A stretch of 64,000 nucleotides of DNA from Albula goreensis. Its lineage: Eukaryota; Chordata; Actinopteri; Albuliformes; Albulidae. A program made the translations under genes and the position numbers. Positions 23,093-34,678 of the stretch are shown here, piece after piece (positions within the stretch are counted from its first letter, which is position 1; every line of letters starts with the position of its first letter). The notes beneath the pieces are model-generated. The model ran no database searches. It had not been told where the DNA came from and was given only the letters and a program-made list of their open reading frames with translations. The DNA lies in assembly GCA_022829145.1 (NCBI GenBank), contig CM040743.1, positions 47,602,905 to 47,666,904 of the forward strand. The letters run 5' to 3'.

Positions 23093-24959
23093 CATTATGC
23101 TTGACTCAAAGCAGGAGTCCAGCTCTTCTGATCTGTAGAGACTGATAAACTCCAGTAACCAGGAGCACCTCCACCCCACCCCCCCATGATTGGTCAAGCC
23201 ACACATATGATCAATCCAATCAGGCGCTGGAGCCTCCAACAGCAGCACTGAGGCCTTTCATGAACTCATCCAGATTCACCCTGCGACCTGATCCAGAACA
23301 AGCCTGCCACAAAACGCTTCCGAATAACCGAGGCAAAACACACAAAGATCAAGATAAATGATGAGTAATAAAAAGGAATGACACGATGAATTTCCTTTGT
23401 GAGAGTAAAATGTGGAATTATGGTATGAGTTTATACATATACATCTACATAACTCATATTGAAATGACTGGATAAAGACATAATAAAGCCGATGCCTAAA
23501 AATGTCAGAGGCATGTTAGGAACCGCCAGCAGTGCAGGCTGAAGCATGCGAAGCTTGCAGCTTCAGGAGTGGGCCAGAGTGTCCTCACACAGCTACTGAA
23601 GCTCTCACAACAGATAAACAAAGCCTAATGTTGCTTCGTGGAAAAAAACAAAACCCCCAGGATAACGTATTCACCGAGTCGTTTACAGACCTTCCATAAG
23701 AGCTTTCCTGTGTCGAATCAAATCGCCGTACCCTCTGGGGTTTGAATTTTTCATGTGACACCTCTTAAGTTTAAAACAAAGACTCACTCCAAGAAATGTG
23801 CTTGTATCCTTGTATGTGTGTGTGTATGTGTGTGTGTGGGGGTGTGTTTAAAAAGGATGGCTCATTGTAAATTCAAAGCACAGAAAAGCATCAGAACCTT
23901 CTGGAGAAACACGGTAACCGCCCCAGGAGTGTCTCTGTCATTGTGATAGCAAGAGGGACATCTGCGAGTAAATTAAAGGAGTAAGTTTCCTCTGCTTTCC
24001 GCGAAAAGCGCTAAAGAGGCACGGCTGAACAGCACAGGGAGCCAGAAGCCATCATTTTTCCCCTTATGAAAAAGTAATGAGGGGAAGACTTCATATGAAA
24101 ATCACGAGGACAGCCTCTACATCATCTGAACATACGCCCCATACACTGCAGGTGACTGGGGTGAGTTACACAGAGCAAGACTTCTGAGATGAATCCATAA
24201 CATGCCCGTAATTTTTAAAAAATGTGAGGACATATTTATGTCTCCCTGTGGGAACCCTAAGGTTGTTGTGGAAGTCATTATAGAGAACTCAGTCACTCCA
24301 GTGACTTAAATCAGTAATTTCAGAGAATTTACTAAATAAAAGAGTCTCTCTCTGCCACTGCGGAATTCTGATGCGGGTCTACCCAAATAACTGTAATAAA
24401 AAAAAGCTGAATGATGAAATATGTAAATAAAAAAAATAAATTCCCACGCTACCGCACAAACAAAAGGCAAAATGTTTTTCGAACCTGCAAGCCTCAGCAT
24501 TCCAAAGACTGGCATTTTATCATTGCAATAAATGAGGTGTCTTCTGAATTGAAGAATACCCTTTAATAGAGACAAATTTATAGTTTTTCCCATTTTTTGA
24601 AGTCGTGGTTGCAATATTTAAGATATGACTGCAGGCTTGGAGCAGTGGTGTCATGAACGTTTTTAGGGTGGAGCTACGTGTCTGTCGATCATTGACTTGT
24701 CTGAACCAATCAAAAATGTTTTTCCCTTCACGCTGCCAGTGTGGTCATTGGTGTAAATCATTGAGTCATTCATGTATTGGATGCTTAATGGGACTGAATG
24801 ATCAGTAGCTCAATTCAAGTGGAAAAAATGAGAAAATGCTAAAAAAAAAGACCCTTGACCCTTTACAGATTAATGCATCCCGCCGTTGTTTCACTAGTCG
24901 ACTCCTCGCCAGCGACACAATGAAATTGAGCCATTAGCCACAGAAAAGCGTGAACACAG

Positions 24960-25300
24960 ACAGGGTCAGAATAAGAGCCTTTTAAAGGTATTTGCGAATG
25001 TTCTGACATTCAGAAGAGGGGAAAACACGCAGCTGGATAAAAAATGTGAAGGGCAGTCTGAATGAAAATAATGAATTAATGAATAAAAAATGACTCGTAT
25101 CAGACGGCGTTTAAACATGACTGGTACAATCAGCGAGTCCACAGAGGGACGATTAGAGCCGCCGATGGCCCGCCTTGCTGGACGCCATCGCTCTCCGCCT
25201 GCGTCACAGCCCGGCGGGCGGGTAATCAGCTTCCCGCTCAAATGCCACAACCCGCGTCCCTCATCTGCCTGGCACAGGCGGCGCCGGGGCTATCACATTA
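24960..25300. other. Candidate conserved non-coding element, GC-rich
   Basis: Unique sequence with high CpG content (CGGCGGGCGGGTAATCAGCT, GGCGGCGCCGGGG) before a purine minisatellite. It could be a distal enhancer or a small CpG island. No exon is recognised. Confidence 0.3.
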
Positions 25301-25302
25301 AT

Positions 25303-25665
25303 TACAGAGAGGGAGAGGGGGGAAAGAAAGAGAGGAGGAAGAGGGAAAGCGTGTGTGAGTGAGGGAGAGGGGGAGAGCGAGACAGAGAGGGAAAGAGTGT
25401 GAGAGTGAGGGAGAGGGGGAGAGCGAGACAGAGAGGGAAAGAGTGTGAGAGTGAGGGAGAGGGGGAGAGCGAGACAGAGAGGGAAAGAGTGTGAGAGAGA
25501 GAGGGGAAAGACAGAGAGGAGGAAGAGGGAAAGCGTGTGTGAGTGAGGGAGAGGGGGAGAGTGAGACAGAGAGGGAAAGAGTGTGAGAGAGAGAGAGGGG
25601 AAAGACAGAGAGATGAAAGGGAAAAGGGAGATGAGAGAGAAAGGGAGAGACAAAGTTTGAATGTG
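25303..25665. repeat. Purine-rich minisatellite, unit about 46 bp
   Basis: GAGAGGGAAAGAGTGTGAGA and GAGGGAGAGGGGGAGAGCGA blocks alternate several times. A GT microsatellite (25,697-25,755) follows. Confidence 0.9.
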
Positions 25666-25914
25666 AGAATGTGTGCGAGTGTGCATGAGTGTGCACATGA
25701 GTGTGTGTGTGTGTGTGTGTGTGTGCGTGTGGTGTGGTGTGTGTGTGTGTGTGCAGTGGCTGGTGGCTACTTGGCTCTTCAGAGCTTTCCCTCTTGATTG
25801 CAGAAAAAAAACATCTCCTCTCATCTCGAAAACCGTGGAAACCAGCCAATTTCAATCAATACAAAACCAGCTGGGAAGGAAAATATAGATAGATAAAATA
25901 AAAATAGAGCGGCT

Positions 25915-26227
25915 CCCTAACCATTACACTACACTGTAACCTCTGAGCTACAAGCCCAGCTCCCTAACCATTACACTACACTGTAACCTCTGAGCTACAA
26001 GCCCAGCTCCCTAACCATTACACTACACTGTAACCTCTGAGCTACAAGCCCAGCTCCCTAACCATAACACTACACTGTAACCTCTGAGCTACAAGCCCAG
26101 CTCCCTAACCATAACACTCACTGTAACCTCTGAGCTGCCCAGCTCCCTAACCATTACACTACACTGTAACCTCTGAGCTACAAGCCCAGCTCCCTAACCA
26201 TTATACTACACTGTAACCTCTGAGCTA
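25915..26227 (-). repeat. 47-bp SINE-head satellite (locus 2)
   Basis: About seven copies of the same tRNA-like 47-bp unit as at 15.8 kb, with some copies truncated. It is followed without a gap by a segment shared with locus 3. Confidence 0.9.
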
Positions 26228-26600
26228 GATGTCTTAGGCATGTGTTCCTGATATTAGGAGGACTGACACCACACCTGAGTGAGGCGCTAAGCTCCTACTG
26301 TTCACAGAACCACTACTGCAGGCACAGTAGTGAACAGGGTTCTAGTCTGCAAATCACAGCAGTCCAGCCTTCACAATATTGCATTTTTTATTTTGAGAAT
26401 TTTTGGTCTATATATGTTTTTTTGCTTTAATTCCTTTGATTTGGGAGTAAGAAGGTGGGTGAATGAAAGTAGGTCTCTGACACTAATCTCTTTCTGTCCG
26501 TTTCTGACACACTCATATATGCAGTACTTGACTGCGTGTGGAGAATGAAAACACTGCTCAACGTTAGTCAGGGCTCGTAGTTATGATGTCATAGCAGCCC
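26223..26600. repeat. Dispersed segment flanking satellite locus 2
   Basis: The first 180 bp (GTCTTAGGCATGTGTTCCTG, then ATATTAGGAGGACTGACACC) are nearly identical to 47,458-47,640, where they also follow the 47-bp array. The remainder (GTAGGTCTCTGACACTAATC, GACTGCGTGTGGAGAATGAA) is related to 28,490-28,700. This is a composite mobile or duplicated unit of unknown family. Confidence 0.7.
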
Positions 26601-27279
26601 TCCTCTCCAATCAAACTCCACTCTGCTGTCGCCGGGGTGATGCCTGGCCTAGGTTTGCAGTTTGATGATCTGTCTCAGCAAGAAAGTACCAGCGAGAAGC
26701 TCAGGGGGGGTCTGCTTTTTTTTTTTTTTTGGGGGAGGGTGGCGAGACAAACGGCATTCTAATTTTAGTATCTCGTGACACATTCGCATTCTCCAGTGGG
26801 ACGACGTGGGGGGGGAGCGGATTTGGGGGAGGCGGACTCTGTTTCCATGGTGAGCACAATTCGCCCAGCCAGTGGCTCCTGACAGAAGAGAGAAGATTAG
26901 AGGAAGAAGGGAAAAAAAATAATTAAATGAATAAGAACAGATTAAAAGGAAGTCTGAGTCATTTTACAGAGAGGGGGAAAAGCTTCATTTTGGATACGTC
27001 TTTACAAGTCCTGCAGGTTCAAATCCTGAGATCCTGAGTGTGGCACAGCGGTTGCAACCCCCCTGAGGGAAAGTGCTTGACATGCCACTTCTGATGTAAA
27101 TATCCAGTAAGTGTTTTGGATAAACGTCCCGCAGGCGTTCACCCCTGGATGTAAACCACCAGATCCCCATGTAAAAGAGTCATTAATTGGAAACTAAGGT
27201 TGGTGTTTTGGCTTTGTTCAGGCAAAGCTGACACACGCTTCCCCAGACTATTAGAACTCATTTTAAAATGACAAAAGCC

Positions 27280-27400
27280 ACTGGGCACTCCAATGGGCAG
27301 TTTGAGTCCCAGTCCCCCCACACACTGCTAACTGCAGCTGGAGGTCCGCATTGGCAAGGCAACAATAGGCCTGGCCTCACCGGTGAATGATAAGAGGGGG
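27280..27400 (+). repeat. tRNA-derived SINE fragment
   Basis: GGTCCGCATTGGCAAGGCAA and GCCTCACCGGTGAATGAT match the body of the SINEs at 51.26-51.66 kb. Confidence 0.6.
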
Positions 27401-27887
27401 TAAAGTTGACAAGCTCTCCTGGTCTCATTGCTCAATAGCGGCCACTGCTGGTCAGGCCGAGTTCCTGCACTTTCACAAACCGAGAATATGGTGGCCTCGG
27501 GCAGCATTATGACCAACTGTATCCTCTTCCCTCTCTCCCACACTGGGACATTAGAGGGAGAGATAACACAAGGAGGGTGTGAGGGAGAGGAGGACACAAA
27601 TTTTGAGTATCGGAACGCAGCCAATGTGATTGGTTGTGCTTGTTGTCGCATGACACAGACGAGTCACATGACTCATGTCTAGCTCCTCCTGAGGTCAGCA
27701 GGAGAGACTTGGTGCGGACGATGTACATGCAAATTTACATCATGTCCTCTTCATGTATCAAACTTGGTGATGGCAAAAATGAAGAGTCTGCTGTCAGTTG
27801 CTTTGACAGTTTTCTGGATAACTGAGACATGGAGAATGGGCCAGACTCTCATTCGCATTTCTGTTTTTGCCTTCTGCTCTACGCAAC

Positions 27888-28012
27888 ATGAACACCCAAC
27901 TTCAGTGTGTGCCACGCAACGCTAACGCCCGACTTTGCTGTGCACTATGCACCGCTAACGCCCGATTACACTGAGCGCTACACAACGCTAACGTGCAACT
28001 TCACCGTGTGTT
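27888..28012. repeat. Short tandem repeat, about 35-bp unit, three to four copies
   Basis: Imperfect repeats around ACAACGCTAACGCCCGACTT. Confidence 0.7.
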
Positions 28013-28489
28013 TGCTGGTGTGCCGTGATCACCTTGATTGTACTTTAGTTATGCAGGGTCTCAGATCGGTGAAGAATAAGAGAGAAGAAACCCCACCTGC
28101 AGTTTATTCCTACAGAAAAAGAACATCTGTCAATAGCGGTGGAAAAAAAAGCAAGTGAAAAATGACTCATGTTCATATAAGTTCATGTGCGTGTGCCACA
28201 CAAAACGTCCCGCATACCAAATCAATAATTCAGGAGCACAAATAATAGCTGCCTGAAAAATGTAATAATCAATAATAATAATCTACCATCTGTCTGATGT
28301 GAGAGATGACAAAGATAACCCACGGCGGTAAATACCGGATCGAGAGTGCGCATGGCGGGAATCGGGCTGCCTCACATACAGCAATGAAGACAGATGGATT
28401 ACAGCGTGAACTCTAACCTTCAGAACACATCTGAAACCATTTAATTTCATTTGAAATTACACTATGAAAATCAGCGTTTGAGGAATCAT

Positions 28490-28700
28490 GCTGAGGAGTC
28501 TTCTTGGTAGATTTTGTGTTTTTGTTGTAATTATTTTGTTTTGGGAGTGTCAAGACAGGTGGATGTAGGAGAGTAGGTTTCTGACAATTACCTCATTCTA
28601 TCCAATCTCCAGTCCCTTCGCTATCTCTGGCACAGACATACACACAATCTATTCGACTGCGTCTAGAGAATAAAAACACAATTTAACCTCTATTAGAGGA
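28490..28700. repeat. Dispersed repeat, diverged relative of the 26.4-26.6 kb segment
   Basis: GAGAGTAGGTTTCTGACAAT and TTCGACTGCGTCTAGAGAAT align with the locus 2 flank. No coding content is seen from here to OXSM apart from repeat-like sequence at about 29,690-29,880. Confidence 0.55.
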
Positions 28701-29937
28701 TGACAGCCCCTAGTCATTGATAAATAAATCATTATTTCAGCATATTGAAAGGAGTGCCGTCATAATTACAAAATATTAACAGTGCCGGAACGAATAAGTG
28801 TGAATGAACAGCTATTATTAGATGCTAAGACTTCAATGTCCTCCAGTGGGTTGGGAGTCTTTTCAGGCAAAGTGCACTTCACTGCAACCTTTAGCCCCTC
28901 TTCTTCTCTCTGTGGTCTGTTGTCCACTGTTGCCACCTTGTGGACACAACTGGGTAATGCACTCTTCACCCAACCATGACGACTGCTTTGACTAATTTTC
29001 AAATTCAGTACAATGCCAGCACTTACACAATCTCACTCAGTCTATAATATGTTGAAAATACACGACAATATGTGTATTTAATTTACAGAACAAAAAGCTG
29101 TACATACAATGTTTCATAATTTAAGCAATTTTTTATATTTTTCACAGTTCTTCACTATGCAAATAACCTCATTTCTGACATAGTGAAATCCTAATATGGC
29201 CTTAAAATGGGTTAGTTATATTCTCTAAAAACCGCCTAATAATTCCTGACAAACTGAAATGTTGTAAGAATTATGCAGAGTAAAAAGTCATTGCTCTGGA
29301 TCAAAAATGCTGTTAAAGATGAAAAATGCAAACATTTGGACTGGGTTTAAACCTGGAGACCCTTTGATGCCTAACATTTGTGGCAAAGCCCTGCAAATTT
29401 CCTAACACTGGCAAGAGCTTGAGAAGGAAGTTCATAGCAAAACAAAATGGCTACTGAGGAGGAAAACAGCCGGCCAAGCGGACAAGCAAGTCACCATTCA
29501 TTTCCATTTGAATATAGCATTTTCTCTTATCTTCCTGACGTAATTGGGGGATTAGAAAACCACTCTGCTTCTTGCTGTCCCTGCCATAATTAAAGCAGCT
29601 TCATGCCCTGAATAAAACAGACCGTCTGATTTGAAAGCATCCAGCACTTAGCAGCAGAGAGAGACTGCTTTTCTCTACCCCAGAGGTAGAAAACTCCAGC
29701 TTCACAAAATAAAAGTACCACCATGTGTTTCTTCTACCTGTGCACTAAAACAGGTGATTTCTCTGAGCTCCTCTACCTGGCTGAAGAGCTGTGCTAATTA
29801 AAATCAGGTGTTTCAGTACATGGATGGAACATGCTTTTACTTTCTGAAGCCAGGGTTTTCCATCGCTGTTCAGCACACGCATCTAGGCGTATCACGCTGC
29901 CCTGAGCTTCCCCGCCCACCTCGAGCGAGGGACACAC

Positions 29938-31691
29938 TCAGATGCTGGCGAGACACAGGGAGGCGTTGGTCCCGCCAAATCCGAACGAGTTTGTGAGGGC
30001 GATCCGCCGCCCATCGGGCCTCCATTCCTGTGCCCGCTGTGGGACATAGTTCAGGTCGAACTCTGGCTCCGTCCGGTCCAGGTTGAGAGTCGGCGGCAGG
30101 TCACCGTGGTAACAGGCCAGGGCAGTGAAGGCGGCTTCCAGGGACCCCGCAGCCCCCAGCAGGTGACCCGTGGCGCCCTTGGTGGAGGAGATGGCCAGGT
30201 GACGGGCGTGGCCACCGAAGAGGTGCTTGATTGCTGCATTCTCCGCAGCGTCCCCTAGTGGTGTGGAGGTGGCATGTGCGTTGATGTAGGTCACGGCCTC
30301 TGGGGGCAGACTGGCGTCACAGAGGGCTGCGGACATGCACCTGGAAGCAAACCCCCAAAAAATATTCACATTTTTATTTTAAAAATAATCTGGATGAAAT
30401 TGAAAGTTAAGGGAAAAAGGTGAGGGGTTCAAAACCACTGAAAGAAATGGATTGTGGGTGAGACAAAAACTAGAGGAACATGTGACTCAACAACCAGGAC
30501 TGGCCACTGCTGGAACCCATTGAGGATTGTGAGATTGTGAGGCTGTGGGATTATGGGAGTTGTAGGATTGTGGTACTTTTGATGCTGGGGGATTAAGGAA
30601 TTATGAGGGAGTGGGATTATGGGAGTTGTAGTATCATTATTATGATGAGGCTCAGGGTTTCTAGGAATGAGGGCCTATGGGATTGCCGTGGCGCACACCT
30701 ACCGGAAAGCTCCATCTCCATCAGCAGATGGTGCAGTGATGTGGCTGGCGTCCCCTGAAAGCCCGTATCCGAGGACCTCAGCGTACACCCTGGCGCCTCT
30801 GGCCAGTGCGCGGCCATGCTCCTCCAGCACCAGCACTGCGGCCCCCTCCCCCATCACGAAGCCTTCCCGCTCTGGGTGGAAGGGCCTGGAGGCCAGCCTG
30901 GGGCTGTCATTCCATTTGGTGGCGAGCGCCCGCGCCCGGGCGAACCCCGACATGGCCAGCGGCCCCACGCACGCCTCAGTCCCGCCGGCCAGCATGACCT
31001 CTGCGTCGCCGTGGGCGATGAAGCGGGCGGCGTCGCCCAGAGCGTGGGCGCCCGTGGTGCAGGCGGTGGAGACCGCGTGATTGGGTCCCTTCAGCCTGTG
31101 CTTGATGCTGATGTGTCCAGCAGCCATGTTGACGAGGATACGTGGGACGAAGAACGGGCTCACCTTGCTGTACCCCTTTGCTGCGAAGGCGGTGGCCGTT
31201 CGGGCAATCTCGTCCAGAGACACCATTCCCATTCCCACCGCCACCCCTGTGGCTAACTGCTCCTCAGGGCTGGTTGGGTACCAACCTGAGTCTTTTAGCG
31301 CCAGTTCTGCTGCCCCCAGTGCCATTACGGTGGCCGGCGACATGCTGTTAATCTCCCCCCGAGATGCGAATCTGTCCTCCCTGAAGTCTCCTTCGCTGTC
31401 TCCCCTAGGTACCAGTGCCGCCACTTTGCAGGGAACCGTTTTGTACTCCTCGGGGTCCAGGGCTACGATGCCACTCTCCCCGCGGATCAGGCGCCCCCAG
31501 GGCAGCGCAGTTCCCGTCCCCAGCGGGGAGACCAGCCCGATCCCGGTTATCACCACCCTCCTGCGCGGCTTTGGGGGAGCTGCACCGCTCAGGCGTCTCG
31601 TGCAGTAACCCGGACCAACGCATGTCCTCGCTTTCAACAGTCTGTGCTCTGCCAAGTTAAGCAGCAGCTTTTGACAAAGTGCTAATGACAT
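29938..31691 (-). CDS. OXSM: Mitochondrial 3-oxoacyl-[acyl-carrier-protein] synthase (KAS)
   Basis: Two exons on the minus strand, 31,691-30,703 and 30,340-29,938, with donor CCG/GTAGGT and acceptor TTCCAG/G. They encode 463 residues; I recall 459 for human. The enzyme condenses malonyl-ACP with acyl-ACP in mitochondrial fatty acid synthesis, the route to octanoyl-ACP and lipoate. An arginine- and leucine-rich presequence precedes [15 protein letters not shown]. The catalytic triad is intact: Cys211 in [10 protein letters not shown], His352 in [11 protein letters not shown] and His389 in [12 protein letters not shown], with Lys384. The glycine-rich C-terminus ([13 protein letters not shown]) is typical of KAS I/II folds. 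I chose the ATG at 31,691 because it begins a good targeting peptide of family length; an in-frame ATG at 31,754 would add 21 residues. No lesions are seen. It is transcribed away from NGLY1. Confidence 0.96.
30341..30702 (-). other. OXSM: OXSM intron with small internal duplication
   Basis: A 362-bp intron. GTGGGATTATGGGAGTTGTA occurs twice about 76 bp apart in low-complexity TTGTGAG sequence, the seed of a minisatellite. Confidence 0.7.
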
Positions 31692-32608
31692 GATTTGTAG
31701 GTTGACGTTTCTTCTTTGGCACGTGTTGGTCCAACAAAAGACACTGACCTTCAATAAACAAGTAAATATTACTTTTTAACACAGTATGCAGCTCGGTTTA
31801 ACTACAATGATGCTATAACAGTTCTGAACAACAATGACTTACTTAAGCCTGGTACATCGCTGTCTGTGTTCTGTCTGTCTCCTGTGTCTTGCTGTCTGTT
31901 GACCTGTCACCGTGTGTATTTGTACACAAACTGGCTAGATAGTTTTAGCTAAGACAGAAGCAATACTTAGCTCCTAAGCCGAGACAGAGTATACACATCC
32001 AAATAATTATGCTCTAAAGCAGATACAAGGACCTTCCCAAAACTACACAAACTAGTGGTAATTTTGAAAATCCATAATTTTAACCTTTGCCTAGACTAGA
32101 GCAACAGCTCCCGAAGCATGCAAGCATTAGAACAACATTGCAATGGTAGTGGACAGTCGTGGTCCAAATGATGTAGCCTGCTGTAATTCATTTAGTTTTT
32201 AAATAGGAAAAATGGAGCATATTTTCTGTAGATACATTATTACAACTTAATGTTGAAATAAACACACACATAAAGCATAAACACACACATACAGCATAAA
32301 TAATTTATTTTAATCTACACATTTTATTCAGGCACTAAAGAGGCAGCTCTCCAAACACCGCTCGAGACATTCGAGCAATTAGGAAACTATCAATCAAATT
32401 TAAAAAAGAGTTCCGGTTTAAACCCCATTTGGCATTCACTTAGATAGTTCCGCTTAAGAGGAAATGAGTTCCAGAATGTGACATTTTTTCGTGTTTCATG
32501 GTGACGTGTCTCGCTACTATAAAGAATCTTTGATAACGAAGAGGAAGAACGAAGCTTGAGAGATTTGCTGGTCAAATCGAAGGAGAGGAACAGGCTACGA
32601 AAGGCGAG
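31692..32608. promoter_or_regulatory. Bidirectional promoter region, OXSM/NGLY1
   Basis: The two start codons diverge across 917 bp, the same head-to-head arrangement as in human. On the NGLY1 side are ETS-like TTCCGG sites (32,411 and nearby), a CRE-like TGACGT (32,502-32,507) and a TATAAAG box (32,518-32,524), about 90 bp ahead of the NGLY1 ATG. The OXSM side has no clear TATA. Shared regulation is inferred from geometry. Confidence 0.6.
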
Positions 32609-34640
32609 ATGGCTGGATCGCAAGGAGTCACTGCGTTGTGCGAAAATCCAAATGACGTTTTCCTTGATGTTTCTAAATTATTACTAACTTATGCGGACAA
32701 CATTCTGAGGTGATTTCAAATATCTTGATTGTAATCGGGATTTCTTGCCAAGTTACTTGTCTTGGATGCGCACTGAGGAAAGTTATCTAATGTCGTCAAT
32801 ACAGGTCAGCCGCTGTAGATGTATATGCAGTGTCATGTTCCTAGCTGCTTGACTTGTTAAGCGAAATTCGACGTGTCATCAGGGAGTGTATGGTTAGTCA
32901 TATTTTGCAGTTTGCTAGCTACGTACATTAGGAAACGTCACTAATACTAAGGCAGTTAGCCCGCTTGCTTTGCTCGACTGCTAGGGGTGCTAGTAAGTTA
33001 GGTTTAGTAGTTCGCTAAGGCTAGCATATTCCAAGACGCCTTAGAAGTGATTAGCTACAGTAGCAGCTCAACTAATGGCATGGAGAGCAGGGGAGCTAGC
33101 AAACATTTTCAGTGTATTCCTTGCCAATGAAACGGTGTACAATTATCTAACTGGCGTTATGTTTCGGTGAAGAAACTCTTAACTGTGGCTGGTAGTCGTC
33201 CCTGAAAAGCATTCGGATAAGTAGTCAGAAATCCAACATTGGTACATTTGCTAGCCATCTACCTTGTAGCTTATATGTAAGTTTGCATGTATTTCTGTTA
33301 ATTGTTCTGTGAACAGGAACCCGAGTGAAGACAAATACAGATCAATCCGTATCGGAAACCCTACGTTCTCCACTAGGCTTCTTCCTGTCCCAGGAGCGGT
33401 TGAATGTCTATTCGAAATGGGCTTCGAAGAGGTACTGTCCACATTAATGTAACTAGCTACTTTCTGTACTACACTTAATTGCTATGAACTATAGACTTGC
33501 TGTCAGCTATTTGCAGGGAGGTCAAATTAGTTGCATCCTCATTTGATAGGAATCACCAAAATCTCTGAAAGGAGTCGTTTTGTTTTAAATTGTCTTATCA
33601 TAAAATGTCGAGTTTACAGTGTCAGCTTTTTTGTCATGGATGATTGCATTGAGCTAGTTCAGGTAAAGCAGAATGCACCGTCAATTCTGGCAGTCCTTAA
33701 TTTCAGGTGTTCTGGAATAGGGGAACTGTGACGTAATTTCCCTCAGACAGGAAAAAAAAAAAATCTAAATCATGACAGCATGAAGTTCCGACTCACAGCG
33801 CGCGGTGGCGCTAATCCACAGCCCCGTGAATTATTGAGTGTTCATAAGTTGTGGAAGTGAAGTTGAATGTCACATTCCGGATTCATGAATTCAGCCACGA
33901 CTTAAACAATGGTTCATATTGTTCATGCTACATGCTACAAATGCCACCGCCTCGGTAGCCAGCTGTCTGTTGCCTATTGACGTGCTGGGGGCGTTTAAAG
34001 GAACCCCCACTGGACATGGTCATGAGAATTGTACAGATCACTTTCCCAAACTGTCTTTTTTCTTAAAGAAAAGAAAAAACACAACATTGAGTCAGTGCGT
34101 ACATATCAACAGAGTGAGAGCAAAACAGCAACAGTCAAACTTATTTGTTTGACAGTAAAGAAATGTGAACTTTTTCCTCTCTGAAACTTCAAAGAATTTT
34201 CAAGCCAACATCTTGTATTGGTTATGAAATCTCCTGTTGTGGTTCCTTCTCAGGTCTCATTTGGGTGACCATACACAGGCATATCAACTGAAAACATACA
34301 CCATATCCATATAAATTCTTGTCTCAGTGCAGTGTCCTGTTGTTATGGTTGACAGAGTCTGTATGACCCTGGATGACGCATGCTTTTTGTGGCTGCGCAG
34401 GCAGAGACACACTTGGTATTCCCACCGTCGGCCTCGGTGGAACGGCTGAGGCAGATGAGGGAGACCATCGCGGCCGAGCGAGACCAGCGGCTTGGGGCGG
34501 GGCAAACTCCCCGCTGCCCCCAGAGCCCCGCCTCCACCACCAGCGCTCCGCCCCTTCCTGCCCCAGCACCTTCTGCTGGCCCCGCCCCTCAAGGGCTGCA
34601 CGGCCAGTCCCTTCGGTAAAACATCCAGCCTGATTTCAGC

Positions 34641-34678
<38 letters not shown>

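Noticed and set aside
22577..23248. A 223-codon minus-strand frame with repeated CYHTAPRLCYYTAH-like segments
   Set aside because: It is produced by the 57-bp minisatellite; the flanks show no exon signals or homology.
25261..25855. Minus-strand 185-codon frames rich in Ser/Leu/His
   Set aside because: They arise from the purine minisatellite and adjacent GT tract.
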